The translations under genes and the position numbers were made by a program. Source: Gammaproteobacteria bacterium (GTDB lineage: Bacteria; Pseudomonadota; Gammaproteobacteria; Legionellales; Legionellaceae). Taken from it: a DNA stretch of 56,659 bases. Of the stretch, positions 10,049 to 18,421 are shown one piece after another. Position 1 is the stretch's first letter; each line of letters opens with the position of its first letter. The DNA is taken from contig JAHZKF010000064.1 of NCBI GenBank assembly GCA_022600575.1, positions 1 through 56,659 on the forward strand, read 5' to 3'. Under the pieces are notes generated by a model that was given only the letters and a program-made list of their open reading frames with translations, did no database searches and was not told the origin of the DNA.

Positions 10049-10076
10049 TTGACAGATTTAAAAAATAGTTTACAAT
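10049..10076 (+). promoter_or_regulatory. strong sigma70 promoter for the deaminase-like gene
   Basis: A consensus -35 TTGACA (10049-10054) and -10 TACAAT (10071-10076), one mismatch from TATAAT, are 16 bases apart. It is among the best sigma70 promoters in the window. The predicted start near 10083 leaves an AT-rich leader of about 100 bases before ATG 10187; I see no clear terminator or riboswitch in it. Confidence 0.75.
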
Positions 10077-10186
10077 TCTCCCCCCTATTTTTGTTTGCTA
10101 AAAAAAGACCACTAAAGTCAATTTTAACCCTAACATTCAAAAAAATATATTTTTATATCCTCATTTAATCTTAGCCTGGAGTTAAA

Positions 10187-11911
10187 ATGCATCGCTCTAA
10201 AAAACAAATGAAAGTGATAGCAGATGTGATTGAAGCAGAAGTAAAAAGCAAACTGTGGGAGGCATTTATTGCACAACAAAGCAGTGCTCCAACAAGACAG
10301 TTAGTAAGTAAGTTTAACGATTTTTTTTATAAAAATACTTCTTTGCGCATACTTTTGCTAGAGTTGAAGGATAGATTTTTCACATCAAAACGAACAGATG
10401 ATGATTTGAAAGTCAGTATTAGTGATTATTTTTATCGATTTGAAGCGGTTTTATTTGATTATTTAGCAGAAATCTCAACGATAGCAGCTATGGATATAGC
10501 AGAGATTGATAACGCTTTTGCGTCACTACGGTTGACAGAGGTAGAGCGGTTAAATGCTGTGAAGCTTGCAGAAGCGGGGACGACAACAGTTAAAGGTCGT
10601 CCTGTAGATCTCAATGTACAGGAATATTTATCTCAAGGACGTCTCTTACGCCGAATGGACAGTTTAGCAAGGCTTTTGAGTGTCTCTTCAACTACATCTG
10701 TGTGTACAGCTGTCACGATTTATAACGGTGAGTTATACATTGGATCGAATGTTTCTGGTGCAACGCCACAAGCTGATATGGTTAATACTTTCTTACTTAA
10801 ATTGCTTATATTAAAAAATTTTATTGAACAAATTAAAAAAGACGATCTTGGCATGACGGATGATGCATTAACAGATGCAATTCAGAACTGTGTGCAACGT
10901 TTGATTAAAGAGGGTGGTTCGCTCGGAAATGAGTCTGTACTTCAGCAAGCTTTATTTAAATTTGTTGATACTATCAGAGCGAGACATAGCCTAGAGGGTC
11001 ATACGTCCACGAATTATTTTTCTCGTGCTGAAGTGAACGCTATTTTGTCACCAAGACGTGTAACGGTATTATTACCTTATGGGCAGCTTCAAAAGCATAG
11101 AAAAGGCTCTGAAATTAATAGTATAGGCGCTCATGTCGCAGATGGGTCAGGCCAAGAAGTAAGTAAGTACCCTCTTCCAGAACAATTGCAGCACCTTGTT
11201 GTGAAAGATTTTCATGCAGAGCAACTTATTGCGATATACCTACAAAATCAAAAAGATGTGGACTTAAATGATGCATTGAGTGAAAAAATACGAATCGGGC
11301 TTACAAAGCTTTGCTGTCGAACGTGTTTTGACGTGTTACGTAGTTTTCAGCGACTGGAACTAAGGGGTACGCACAACGTGAGTTATTCAAATGTTGCGGA
11401 TGTATTCTCAGCGACGACTTGTGGGCAGGTCAGCACACCTAATTTTAGAGAAACGGCAGCGAAACCGAGTCCGGGTGATACACCACTTGATGATATCAAT
11501 TCCCCTTCAACAATCACAGGAAAGCGTCGTTACAAAATTGCTGTGATGAGTAGTTTGGCATCACCTGAAAAAGAAAATGGGTCTTTAAAGAAGAGTGGAA
11601 CTTGCCAGTCGATACCTGATGAGAATCAAGCAGCTGTTAGTTCTTCTGTAAAGAAAGCGAGAACTGTCGCAGTTGAACCTAAAAAATCTTCTATGTCGTA
11701 TCTTTCAGCAGCGAAGGTGAATCTGCAAGTATCAGATGATTCTAAAATGTGCGAAAAGAAGTCTCTTCAAAAACGGTCTGAAGAAAGTAGTCCTCATCCA
11801 TTAGGTTCTCCGAATGGGGTTGCTGGGGCAGCGTCTTTTTTTTCACCTAAGGGGAAGCAGCATAGTGGTGGTTTTGACAGTCGTGCTGCACATCAAAAGG
11901 GGCCGTTTTGA
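10187..11911 (+). CDS. putative deaminase-fold protein with disordered C-terminal tail, candidate effector or toxin
   Basis: 574 aa; CTGGAG five bases before ATG fixes the start. Residues 1-165 are helical. Then comes a beta hairpin TAVTIYNGELYIGSN (174-188), of the type that opens cytidine-deaminase-like folds, a long helical insert, and two motifs with the spacing of a zinc site: HAEQ (343-346, His and Glu of HxE) and LCCRTC (375-380, Cys377 and Cys380 of the CxxC helix). The IRIGLTKLCCRTC context resembles bacterial toxin-type deaminases of the OTT_1508-like group. Residues 410-574 are Ser/Lys-rich, lack order, and repeat basic/Ser patches. It has no signal peptide. It sits alone between a tRNA-Arg remnant and the intact tRNA-Arg. 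Deaminase assignment is motif-based inference; target (nucleic acid or nucleotide) unknown. Confidence 0.6.
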   Translation: MHRSKKQMKVIADVIEAEVKSKLWEAFIAQQSSAPTRQLVSKFNDFFYKNTSLRILLLELKDRFFTSKRTDDDLKVSISDYFYRFEAVLFDYLAEISTIAAMDIAEIDNAFASLRLTEVERLNAVKLAEAGTTTVKGRPVDLNVQEYLSQGRLLRRMDSLARLLSVSSTTSVCTAVTIYNGELYIGSNVSGATPQADMVNTFLLKLLILKNFIEQIKKDDLGMTDDALTDAIQNCVQRLIKEGGSLGNESVLQQALFKFVDTIRARHSLEGHTSTNYFSRAEVNAILSPRRVTVLLPYGQLQKHRKGSEINSIGAHVADGSGQEVSKYPLPEQLQHLVVKDFHAEQLIAIYLQNQKDVDLNDALSEKIRIGLTKLCCRTCFDVLRSFQRLELRGTHNVSYSNVADVFSATTCGQVSTPNFRETAAKPSPGDTPLDDINSPSTITGKRRYKIAVMSSLASPEKENGSLKKSGTCQSIPDENQAAVSSSVKKARTVAVEPKKSSMSYLSAAKVNLQVSDDSKMCEKKSLQKRSEESSPHPLGSPNGVAGAASFFSPKGKQHSGGFDSRAAHQKGPF

Positions 11912-11961
11912 GCGAGTCAAAGACATCATTCATGAAGGTGTTTTAGAGTGATTGATTTTAT

Positions 11962-12038
11962 TGGTGTCCCAGGCAGGATTCGAACCTGCGACCTACCCCT
12001 TAGGAGGGGGCCGCGCTATCCAGCTGCGCCACTGAGAC
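11962..12038 (-). tRNA. tRNA-Arg(CCU)
   Basis: A 77-base tRNA with encoded CCA. Acceptor GTCTCAG pairs with CTGGGAC; D stem GCGC/GCGC; anticodon stem GCCCC/GGGGT encloses CTCCTAA, giving anticodon CCU (12002-12004), which reads AGG; T arm GCAGG-TTCGAAT-CCTGC. Its 3' half is duplicated in decayed form at 9975-10027. Confidence 0.96.
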
Positions 12039-12088
12039 TTGATGATTTAGAGAAGTTTACGCTTATCTTATTTTAATCACAATAATCC

Positions 12089-12114
12089 CTTGAAATTTTA
12101 ATTTCCGTCCTCAT
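12089..12114 (+). promoter_or_regulatory. sigma32 heat-shock promoter of htpG
   Basis: CCCTTGAAA (12087-12095, core CTTGAA at 12089-12094) is followed after 14 bases by CCTCATAT (from 12109), close to the sigma32 consensus CTTGAA-n14-CCCCATnT. Its position about 50 bases before the htpG start fits heat-shock control. Confidence 0.75.
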
Positions 12115-12162
12115 ATCCAAAGTTCGCTTCATTTTAATTTTATGCACGTAGGAGAAATATCA

Positions 12163-14091
12163 ATGGCGAGCAAACAGCAAACAATGGGATTCCAAACAGA
12201 AGTTAAGCAAATTCTAAATTTAGTGGTTCATTCACTGTATAGTAATAAAGAAATTTTTCTTCGAGAATTGGTCTCTAATGCTTCTGATGCACTTGATAAA
12301 TTACGATTTTTGGCTTTATCAAAGGCTGAACTATATGAAGATAATGCTGATTTGTTAGTGACGCTGTCTTTTGATGAGAAAAAGAAAACGCTTACCATTA
12401 CTGATAACGGTATTGGTATGAGTTGGGATGAGGCAGTTGAAAACTTAGGAACCATTGCAAAGTCAGGCACAAAAGATTTTTTAAGCCACTTAACAGGCGA
12501 TCAAGCAAAAGACTCGCAACTCATTGGTCAATTTGGTGTGGGCTTTTATTCGTCGTTTATTGTTGCAGATAAAGTAACGGTTAAGAGTCGACGTGCAGGT
12601 TTAAGACCTGAAGAAGGGGTTGTTTGGGAATCTAAAGGGGATGGTGAGTTTACCATTGCAAACCTTAAGCAAAAAGCGCGCGGAACGACTATTACATTAC
12701 ATTTAAAGTCAGAAGAAGCGACTGATTTACTCAGTGATTGGCGTCTTCGTAGTTTGGTTAATAAATATTCTGATCATATTGCATGGCCAATTGCGATGCA
12801 AAAAACAGCTGAAGCCACAGAAGAGTCAGCAACAGAAGAAGGTGATAAGCAAGCTAAAGAATCTAAAAAAGCTGAGCCTGAGTTTGAGACCATTAATAAA
12901 GCCACAGCACTTTGGACACAATCTAAAGCTGATATTTCAGAAGAAGATTATAAGGCCTTTTATAAGCATGTTTCACATGACTATCAAGAGCCTTTAAGCT
13001 GGTCTCATAACCAAGTAGAAGGCAAGCAAGATTACACGACATTATTGTATATTCCAGCACATGCTCCGTTTGATTTATGGCAAGCTGATTCAAAGCACGG
13101 TTTAAAACTATATGTTAAGCGTATTTTTATTTTAGATGATGCAACGCAGTTTTTACCGCGTTATTTGCGCTTTATTAAAGGGATTGTAGATGCAAGTGAC
13201 TTGCCACTGAATGTTTCGCGTGAAATTCTACAAGATAATAAGCAGGTTGATAGCATCCGTACAGCGTGTACCAAGCGTGTTTTATCGTTGCTTGATAGAA
13301 TGAGCGCAAACGAAGCCGAAACCTATCAGACCTTTTGGGATGAATTTGGTGCGGTTTTGAAAGAAGGTCCGGTTGAAGATACAGCCAATCGTGAGCGTAT
13401 TACAAAGTTACTGCGTTTTGCGAGCACACATACGGACTCTGAGAAACAAACTGTATCACTTGCTGATTATGTTTCACGTATGCAAGAAGGCCAAGATAAA
13501 ATTTATTATGTTACAGCACCAAGCTATAATGCAGCAAAACACAGCCCGCATCTTGAAATTTTCAAGAAAAAAGGCATCGAAGTGTTGTTGTTAAGCGATC
13601 GTGTTGATGAGTGGCTTGTAGGGCACTTGAGTGAATTCGAAGAGAAAAAATTGCAATCGATTACCAAAGGTAAACTTGAGTTAGATGGTGATAATGCAGA
13701 AGAGAAAAAAGAAACAGCTGAGAAAGATGAAGGCTTTGCATCGATGCTAAAACAAATGCAAGAAGTGTTAGGCGAGCGTGTGAAAGACGTGCGTATTACG
13801 CATCGTTTAACTGATTCACCAGCATGTGTGGTTGCGGATGAAAATGATATGGGGCTTGAGATGCAACGTATTTTACAATCTGCAGGACAAGCAGCACCTC
13901 CAAGTAAACCTGTATTTGAAATTAATCCTGAGCATGCTTTATTATTAAGAGTTAATGAAGTTCAAGATGATGATTTGTTTAAGGAGTGGACTGAAGTGTT
14001 ATTTGAACAAGCACTTTTAGCTGAAGGTGGTACTCTAGATAATCCAGCAGCATTTGTGAAACGAATGAATCGTCTTTTGGTTGTTTCATGA
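12163..14091 (+). CDS. htpG: molecular chaperone HtpG (Hsp90 family)
   Basis: 642 aa from ATG 12163, nine bases after AGGAG (12150-12154); an in-frame ATG at 12142 precedes the ribosome site and is unlikely. N-terminal GHKL ATPase domain motifs: [16 protein letters not shown] (28-43), DNGIGM, and [15 protein letters not shown]. The middle domain carries LYVKRIFI and the conserved catalytic-loop region [11 protein letters not shown]; a C-terminal dimerisation domain ends the protein. An acidic/Lys linker ([21 protein letters not shown]) lies between the N and middle domains, longer than in E. coli. It is an ATP-driven cytosolic chaperone. Confidence 0.97.
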
Positions 14092-14125
14092 GTTTAGCCT
14101 TTAAGTTGGAAGTAGTTATGTTGAT

Positions 14126-16327
14126 ATGTTAAAAACCACACTTTCGCGTATGTCGCGAGCGGTTTCTAACCCTGTGTTGTTGCGTGGGCAAAACCACCAT
14201 CAAGCCGGTGATGTGCTTACATTTCGCCTGAGTGATGGTTTGCTCCGAGCACGGGTTAAAGGTCATACGCATCAAATTTATGATGTGTATATGGATTTGA
14301 AGCGTTTTCCTGAGATGCCGTCACGGTGTGGATGTGAACGTAAAGCCAATTGTGAGCATGCAGTCGCTTCTTTATTAGCGTTGCATGCACGCGAGACAGG
14401 ACAGGACACAGCGAAACAAGTTGCTGGTGCTGGCTTGAGTGTGCTTTACGAAACAGTGATTAAAGAAGATGAAGTTAAGTGGTATTCTCAAAGTCGTGCT
14501 GAAGGGCACGACTTTTTTTCATATCAACTGGGCATTTTAATTGATAAGCAACCGGTGAGTATTGTGCCATTGGTGGCTGATTTGCTAGAGCAATTTGGTG
14601 CTGAAACACTTGAAAATCGTGAGGACTCAGAGCAATTTCGTTTGCCAATTGCTGAAGGAAAAGTGCTCTTAGTAACCCTTGGTCGATTAAAGCCTTTGCT
14701 ACGCTTGTTATGGCAATATGGGTTAAAGAAAAAAGACATTCCCGAAGATGTGCTTAAACTGACCCGCTACCAATTACTCTTTATGCAAGAAGCTGAACAA
14801 GCGATTGCAGCAAGTGCTGCCAGGTGGCAAGGGACAGCAGAGTTCAGGCGAATACATACAGCCCTTTTAAATCCAGAAACCATACAGGCCGAGGCAGCCG
14901 TACCTGAAACATTAAATGCTGATTTGCGTGATTATCAGTCGGAAGGATTAAACTGGTTACAGCGTTTGCGTAGTGCACGTTTAGGCGGCATTTTAGCGGA
15001 TGATATGGGGCTTGGAAAAACCATTCAAACCCTTGCACATTTATTACTTGAAAAAGAAGCAGGGCGTCTTCGCCGTGCGAGTCTTATTTTAGCGCCAACC
15101 AGTGTATTGGGTAACTGGTATGAAGAAGCCAAGCGTTTTGCACCAAGTTTAAAAGTTTTGGTGTACCACGGCCTTACACGGCATCAAATGCGTCAATTTG
15201 ATGAGTATGATTTAATTATATCGACTTATGGTGTTGCGCAACGGGATAAAGCGTTTTTTGTGAAATATCCTTTTTATTATTTGGTGCTTGATGAAGCCCA
15301 GGTGATAAAAAATACACAAACCAAAACACGTCAAATTATCCAGCAATTACAATCAAAATATCGCTTATGTTTAACCGGTACACCTCTTGAAAATCATTTA
15401 GGTGAGCTGTGGTCTTTATTTCATTTCTTGGCACCAGGATTTTTAGGCACACAAAAGCAATTTCGCCAAATTTTTCAAAATCCAATTGAAAAGCAACAGG
15501 ATGAAGAGGCGCGTTCAGCATTGGTAAGACGCCTGCAACCTTTTGTTTTAAGACGCACTAAAAATCAAGTGGCTTCAGAGTTGCCACAAAAAACAGAAAT
15601 CACACGAACCATTGATTTGGTTGGATTTCAGCGTGATTTGTACGAGACCATTCGTATGACAACTGAGCGCTCTGTACGTGAAGCCATTGCAAAACAGGGT
15701 TTGGGTAAGAGCCAATGGGTTTTTCTTGAGGCTTTACTTAAATTGCGACAAGTGTGTTGTGATCCGCGTCTTTTAGGTGAAAACGATGAAAGGGCTGCAC
15801 AAGCTTCAGCTAAGTTGGATGTATGTCTTGAGTTATTAGATAATCTAATGGATGAAGGGCGTTCAGTTTTGGTTTTTTCTCAGTTTACAAGCATGCTTGC
15901 ATTGATTGAAGAAGCGCTTAAGAAGCGAGGCTATAACTATTTATTGTTGACCGGAAAAACACGTCATCGCGAACAAATTATTCAGCGTTTTCAAGCGGGC
16001 GAAGCACCCATCTTTTTAATTAGTTTAAGAGCGGGTGGGGTTGGACTGAATTTAACCCGTGCAGATACCGTGATTCATTATGACCCATGGTGGAATCCTG
16101 CGGTTGAAGATCAAGCAACTGACAGAACGCATCGTATTGGACAAAAAAAACCGGTGTTTGTATATCGCTTAATAGGTGCTGGGACTGTTGAAGAAGTGAT
16201 GATGAAAATGCAGGCGCAAAAGCGTGTGTTATTTGATAGTATTTTCTCAGAAGAGACCTTGACTGCTCCTGTCGAATGGACCGAAGAAGAAGTCGCTCAG
16301 TTTTTTATGCCGCTTGAGCCGCTTTAA
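14126..16327 (+). CDS. SNF2-family DEAD/DEAH-type ATPase with N-terminal SWIM zinc finger
   Basis: 733 aa. A SWIM zinc-binding motif CxCx5CxH lies at Cys68, Cys70, Cys76, His78. The Snf2 ATPase core starts at LRDYQSEGLNWLQRL; motif I is ADDMGLGKT (about 292-300), motif II DEAQ (about 390), and the helicase C-terminal lobe has VFSQFTSML, GGVGLNLTRAD and DRTHRIGQ (motif VI). This layout matches bacterial Snf2 proteins thought to remodel nucleoprotein or act on stalled transcription; a true unwinding activity is unlikely for the family. It starts 34 bases after htpG and may be co-transcribed. The last 23 bases overlap the 3' end of coaE on the other strand. Confidence 0.92.
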   Translation: MLKTTLSRMSRAVSNPVLLRGQNHHQAGDVLTFRLSDGLLRARVKGHTHQIYDVYMDLKRFPEMPSRCGCERKANCEHAVASLLALHARETGQDTAKQVAGAGLSVLYETVIKEDEVKWYSQSRAEGHDFFSYQLGILIDKQPVSIVPLVADLLEQFGAETLENREDSEQFRLPIAEGKVLLVTLGRLKPLLRLLWQYGLKKKDIPEDVLKLTRYQLLFMQEAEQAIAASAARWQGTAEFRRIHTALLNPETIQAEAAVPETLNADLRDYQSEGLNWLQRLRSARLGGILADDMGLGKTIQTLAHLLLEKEAGRLRRASLILAPTSVLGNWYEEAKRFAPSLKVLVYHGLTRHQMRQFDEYDLIISTYGVAQRDKAFFVKYPFYYLVLDEAQVIKNTQTKTRQIIQQLQSKYRLCLTGTPLENHLGELWSLFHFLAPGFLGTQKQFRQIFQNPIEKQQDEEARSALVRRLQPFVLRRTKNQVASELPQKTEITRTIDLVGFQRDLYETIRMTTERSVREAIAKQGLGKSQWVFLEALLKLRQVCCDPRLLGENDERAAQASAKLDVCLELLDNLMDEGRSVLVFSQFTSMLALIEEALKKRGYNYLLLTGKTRHREQIIQRFQAGEAPIFLISLRAGGVGLNLTRADTVIHYDPWWNPAVEDQATDRTHRIGQKKPVFVYRLIGAGTVEEVMMKMQAQKRVLFDSIFSEETLTAPVEWTEEEVAQFFMPLEPL

Positions 16328-16931
16328 GATAACGCTCGTGTAAGGCTTTAAGTGTTTTTGTTAAGTGTTCTGGGTTACCATCATTTTGTATGACATCATC
16401 GGCTAATGCGCGTCTTATGGTTTTGTCCGGCTGCATCTGAATCATTTTTTTCGCTTCATCTTTTGTACAGTTGTCTCGTGCCATTAAACGCTCAATTTGG
16501 AGTGTTTCGTCAATTTCGAGTAATAACACATGATTTAAATAAGGAAAATCTTCGCGCCTGGTGAGCAGTGGGATTTCAATGACAGCATATGGGCTGTTAA
16601 TCGCGGCAAGTGCGGTTTCTATGCTTGTCCGGATTTGAGGATGTAAATACGCTTCAAGCCAGCGGCGTTCATCTGGATGCTGCATGATAATTTGGCGTAA
16701 GGCTTGTCTGTTCAGTGCGCCATTTGATGTCAGAATACCTGGACCAAAATGTGCTGCAAGAGTTGCAAGGGCAGGCGTATTAGGTTCAGTTAATTCACGC
16801 GCAATGATATCAGCACTGATAATTTCAATGTCTTGTTGTTTGAAAAACGCGGCAGCCGTTGATTTTCCGCTGGCAATAGTGCCAGTTAGAATAACAGTGT
16901 AGGGCATAGATTTTTTGATTGTCGTTAACAT
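16305..16931 (-). CDS. coaE: dephospho-CoA kinase
   Basis: 208 aa; the final enzyme of coenzyme A synthesis, phosphorylating the 3'-OH of dephospho-CoA. The P-loop is GTIASGKST (17-25) where most homologues have GGIGSGKS; then DADxIARE-like ISADIIARELTEP, RRWLEAYLHPQIR and VIEIPLLTRR, all CoaE hallmarks. The first ATG follows AAAGGA very closely; an alternative ATG is eight codons in (16907). It is divergent from the gene at 17051 across a 119-base region that contains a perfect palindrome. Confidence 0.93.
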   Translation of the reverse strand: MLTTIKKSMPYTVILTGTIASGKSTAAAFFKQQDIEIISADIIARELTEPNTPALATLAAHFGPGILTSNGALNRQALRQIIMQHPDERRWLEAYLHPQIRTSIETALAAINSPYAVIEIPLLTRREDFPYLNHVLLLEIDETLQIERLMARDNCTKDEAKKMIQMQPDKTIRRALADDVIQNDGNPEHLTKTLKALHERYLKAAQAA

Positions 16932-16958
16932 GTCCTTTATATAGTGTGAGTTATGTTA

Positions 16959-16979
16959 ATTTGAAGTTCAACTTCAAAT
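16959..16979. promoter_or_regulatory. 21-base perfect palindrome, possible operator
   Basis: Ten-base arms ATTTGAAGTT/AACTTCAAAT around a single central C lie midway between coaE and the divergent gene at 17051. The absence of a G/C-rich stem and of a T-run argues against a terminator; a dimeric regulator site is the more natural reading. A related half (AAATTTGAAAATTT) follows at about 16987-17000. Confidence 0.45.
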
Positions 16980-17050
16980 GGGCATAAAATTTGAAAATTT
17001 TACGACTTCACTCTAAACCTTAAATATATTGTTTATATAGGAAGAGGCCT

Positions 17051-17557
17051 ATGGGTGCTTTAATTTTTAATGCTTTTCCTGAAAAGGGCGGCGGCGAGAT
17101 AGCCGGAGAAATGCGTGTATTTGAGACAAAACTGACAAAAGTGCTTTTTGAAGGAAGACCTACAAAGGGTGCAATGGGGCCTTTACAGGAAGATGCTGAG
17201 GGTAATGTGAGCCCTCTGGCAGTTAGTCAGCGAGAGCTTGAAGATAAGCACATGAAAGAATTAAAGGATTGTTTTGCAAACCCTGATATTTCTCTTTATT
17301 TTGTAGGGATGAGTGATGATATGGGTAGTATCGAGTTAATGGCATTTACTAAAGGTGGCGGGAGTAAAAGTTTTAATATTGGAGCCGATTTTGATACCTT
17401 AGAAACAACGTCTGTTGCAAGAAGAACGCCAAAATTATCTGCAGATTTACCAAAGCTTTCAGAAGCGAGTACAGAGTACATCACGGCATTAAAAGAAAAG
17501 CATCCGAAGCTAGAGAAAGATGAAGGATATACGCCGCCTACTCAAGGTCTTCAGTGA
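17051..17557 (+). CDS. small hypothetical protein
   Basis: 168 aa, acidic and soluble, with no signal peptide or membrane segment. A good ribosome site (AGGAAGAGG) precedes ATG. Residues 85-125 (ISLYFVGMSDDMGSIELMAF) could form beta strands; the C-terminal third is Lys/Glu/Pro-rich and probably flexible (ALKEKHPKLEKDEGYTPP). I do not recognise a family. It lies between coaE and the repeat-flanked GIY-YIG gene, in a region with accessory character. Confidence 0.6.
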   Translation: MGALIFNAFPEKGGGEIAGEMRVFETKLTKVLFEGRPTKGAMGPLQEDAEGNVSPLAVSQRELEDKHMKELKDCFANPDISLYFVGMSDDMGSIELMAFTKGGGSKSFNIGADFDTLETTSVARRTPKLSADLPKLSEASTEYITALKEKHPKLEKDEGYTPPTQGLQ

Positions 17558-17608
17558 GTACCTTATTTATGCTGTCTACAGTGAGTGCCTTCAGCTCTTA
17601 ATGGCAGT

Positions 17609-17647
17609 AACCCCGCCTACGTGCCGCGACTTGTTCGCGGCATCCAG
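17609..17647 (+). repeat. dispersed palindromic repeat, left copy flanking the GIY-YIG gene
   Basis: A 39-base unit starting AACCCCGCCTACGTGCCGCG and ending GCGGCATCCAG, with an internal hairpin CCGCGA-CTTGT-TCGCGG. It is repeated in inverted orientation at 18024-18062 with only two differences, which are compensatory in the stem (A:T to G:C). Related units lie at about 21.5 and 50.3 kb. Confidence 0.85.
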
Positions 17648-17721
17648 AAAATGGTCAATTTAAAAATGTCTTTTAAATGATATCATTGCGCTTAAGTCCA
17701 ATGCTCTAACAAGGAAGAGTG

Positions 17722-18012
17722 GTGAAATCATTTTATGTCTATATTATGGCGAATAAGCGTAATGGTACATTATACGTAGGTTCAACATCTGATTTAATTA
17801 AGCGCGTTTGGGAACATAAAAACAACATAATTCCTGGGTTTACAGCCAGGTACAATACACACAGCTTGGTCTATTATGAGATACATGAAACTTATATAGA
17901 AGCTGCTCGTCGTGAGAAACGGTTTAAAAATTGGTGCAGACAGTGGAAGTTGAATGTGATTGAAGCGCTAAATCCTAAGTGGCGTGACTTATATGAAGAT
18001 ATTAGCTCTTGA
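17722..18012 (+). CDS. GIY-YIG domain nuclease-like protein
   Basis: 96 aa from GTG 17722, six bases after AGGA; a GTG at 17719 is too close. This is a single-domain GIY-YIG protein of the UvrC/YhbQ-like type: FYVYIMAN for the first strand, GTLYVGSTSDLIKRVWEH containing the second tyrosine and the catalytic Arg on the helix, and Glu in the EAARREKRFKNW segment. The C-terminal KLNVIEALNPKWRDLYEDI is the standard ending of this subfamily. It would cleave DNA with a divalent metal. It is bracketed by inverted copies of a 39-base palindrome, which suggests it moves with, or acts on, these repeats. Confidence 0.88.
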   Translation: MKSFYVYIMANKRNGTLYVGSTSDLIKRVWEHKNNIIPGFTARYNTHSLVYYEIHETYIEAARREKRFKNWCRQWKLNVIEALNPKWRDLYEDISS

Positions 18013-18023
18013 TTGGAATATGA

Positions 18024-18128
18024 CTGGATGCCGCGGACAAGCCGCGGCACGTAGGCGGGGTTGCGGCACGTAGGGAGGTTAGTAGTACGTAGGATAAGTT
18101 GGATGTAGGCGGGGTTGCGGCACGTAGA
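18024..18128 (-). repeat. dispersed palindromic repeat, right copy, with tandem half-unit expansion
   Basis: The 39-base unit at 18024-18062 is the inverted partner of 17609-17647. After it, the half CGGCACGTAGG is reiterated four times in decaying form (around 18064, 18085, 18104 and 18117) up to 18128. The translated frames of this stretch are repeat artefacts, not genes. Confidence 0.8.
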
Positions 18129-18168
18129 CAAAGAGGGGTAGAAGCTTCTTAACTGAGTGCTATTACCC

Positions 18169-18408
18169 TCACCCCTGAGGGGAGGACGTTTGTGTGGGTG
18201 GCTCCATATCTTGTTCGTAAGCTTTTTGCAGTGCTTGATTTAAGCCTGCTAGTAGCCCTGGGGCAGTCAGCATATTAAGTGCATGGTTGCGGCGGTATAC
18301 GCTTAAGTTTAATTGAAAACCTGGGGTATCAGCTAAGATTTGTTGCTTTTCTGTTAGGTCAGCATAAAGCTCACCATTTTTTTTGACCCAATCATGCTTG
18401 ATACGCAT
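18169..18408 (-). CDS. small hypothetical protein at the end of the kinase/ankyrin transcription unit
   Basis: 79 aa. It starts 13 bases after the ankyrin gene stop, with AAGGAG overlapping that stop and a 9-base spacer, so it is translated from the same message. Predicted mostly helical (LTEKQQILADTPGFQLNL, LLAGLNQALQKAYEQ) with a short Pro/Ser tail. No family recognised; it may be a separated C-terminal part of an ankyrin-type effector. Confidence 0.6.
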   Translation of the reverse strand: MRIKHDWVKKNGELYADLTEKQQILADTPGFQLNLSVYRRNHALNMLTAPGLLAGLNQALQKAYEQDMEPPTQTSSPQG

Positions 18409-18421
18409 CAGACGATACTCC

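Noticed and set aside
10083..10186. Riboswitch or attenuator in the long leader of the deaminase-like gene
   Set aside because: The leader is AT-rich without convincing paired arms or a terminator; nothing beyond length supports it.
17892..18131. 79-aa minus-strand frame over the right palindrome
   Set aside because: Consists of translated repeat units and overlaps the GIY-YIG gene.
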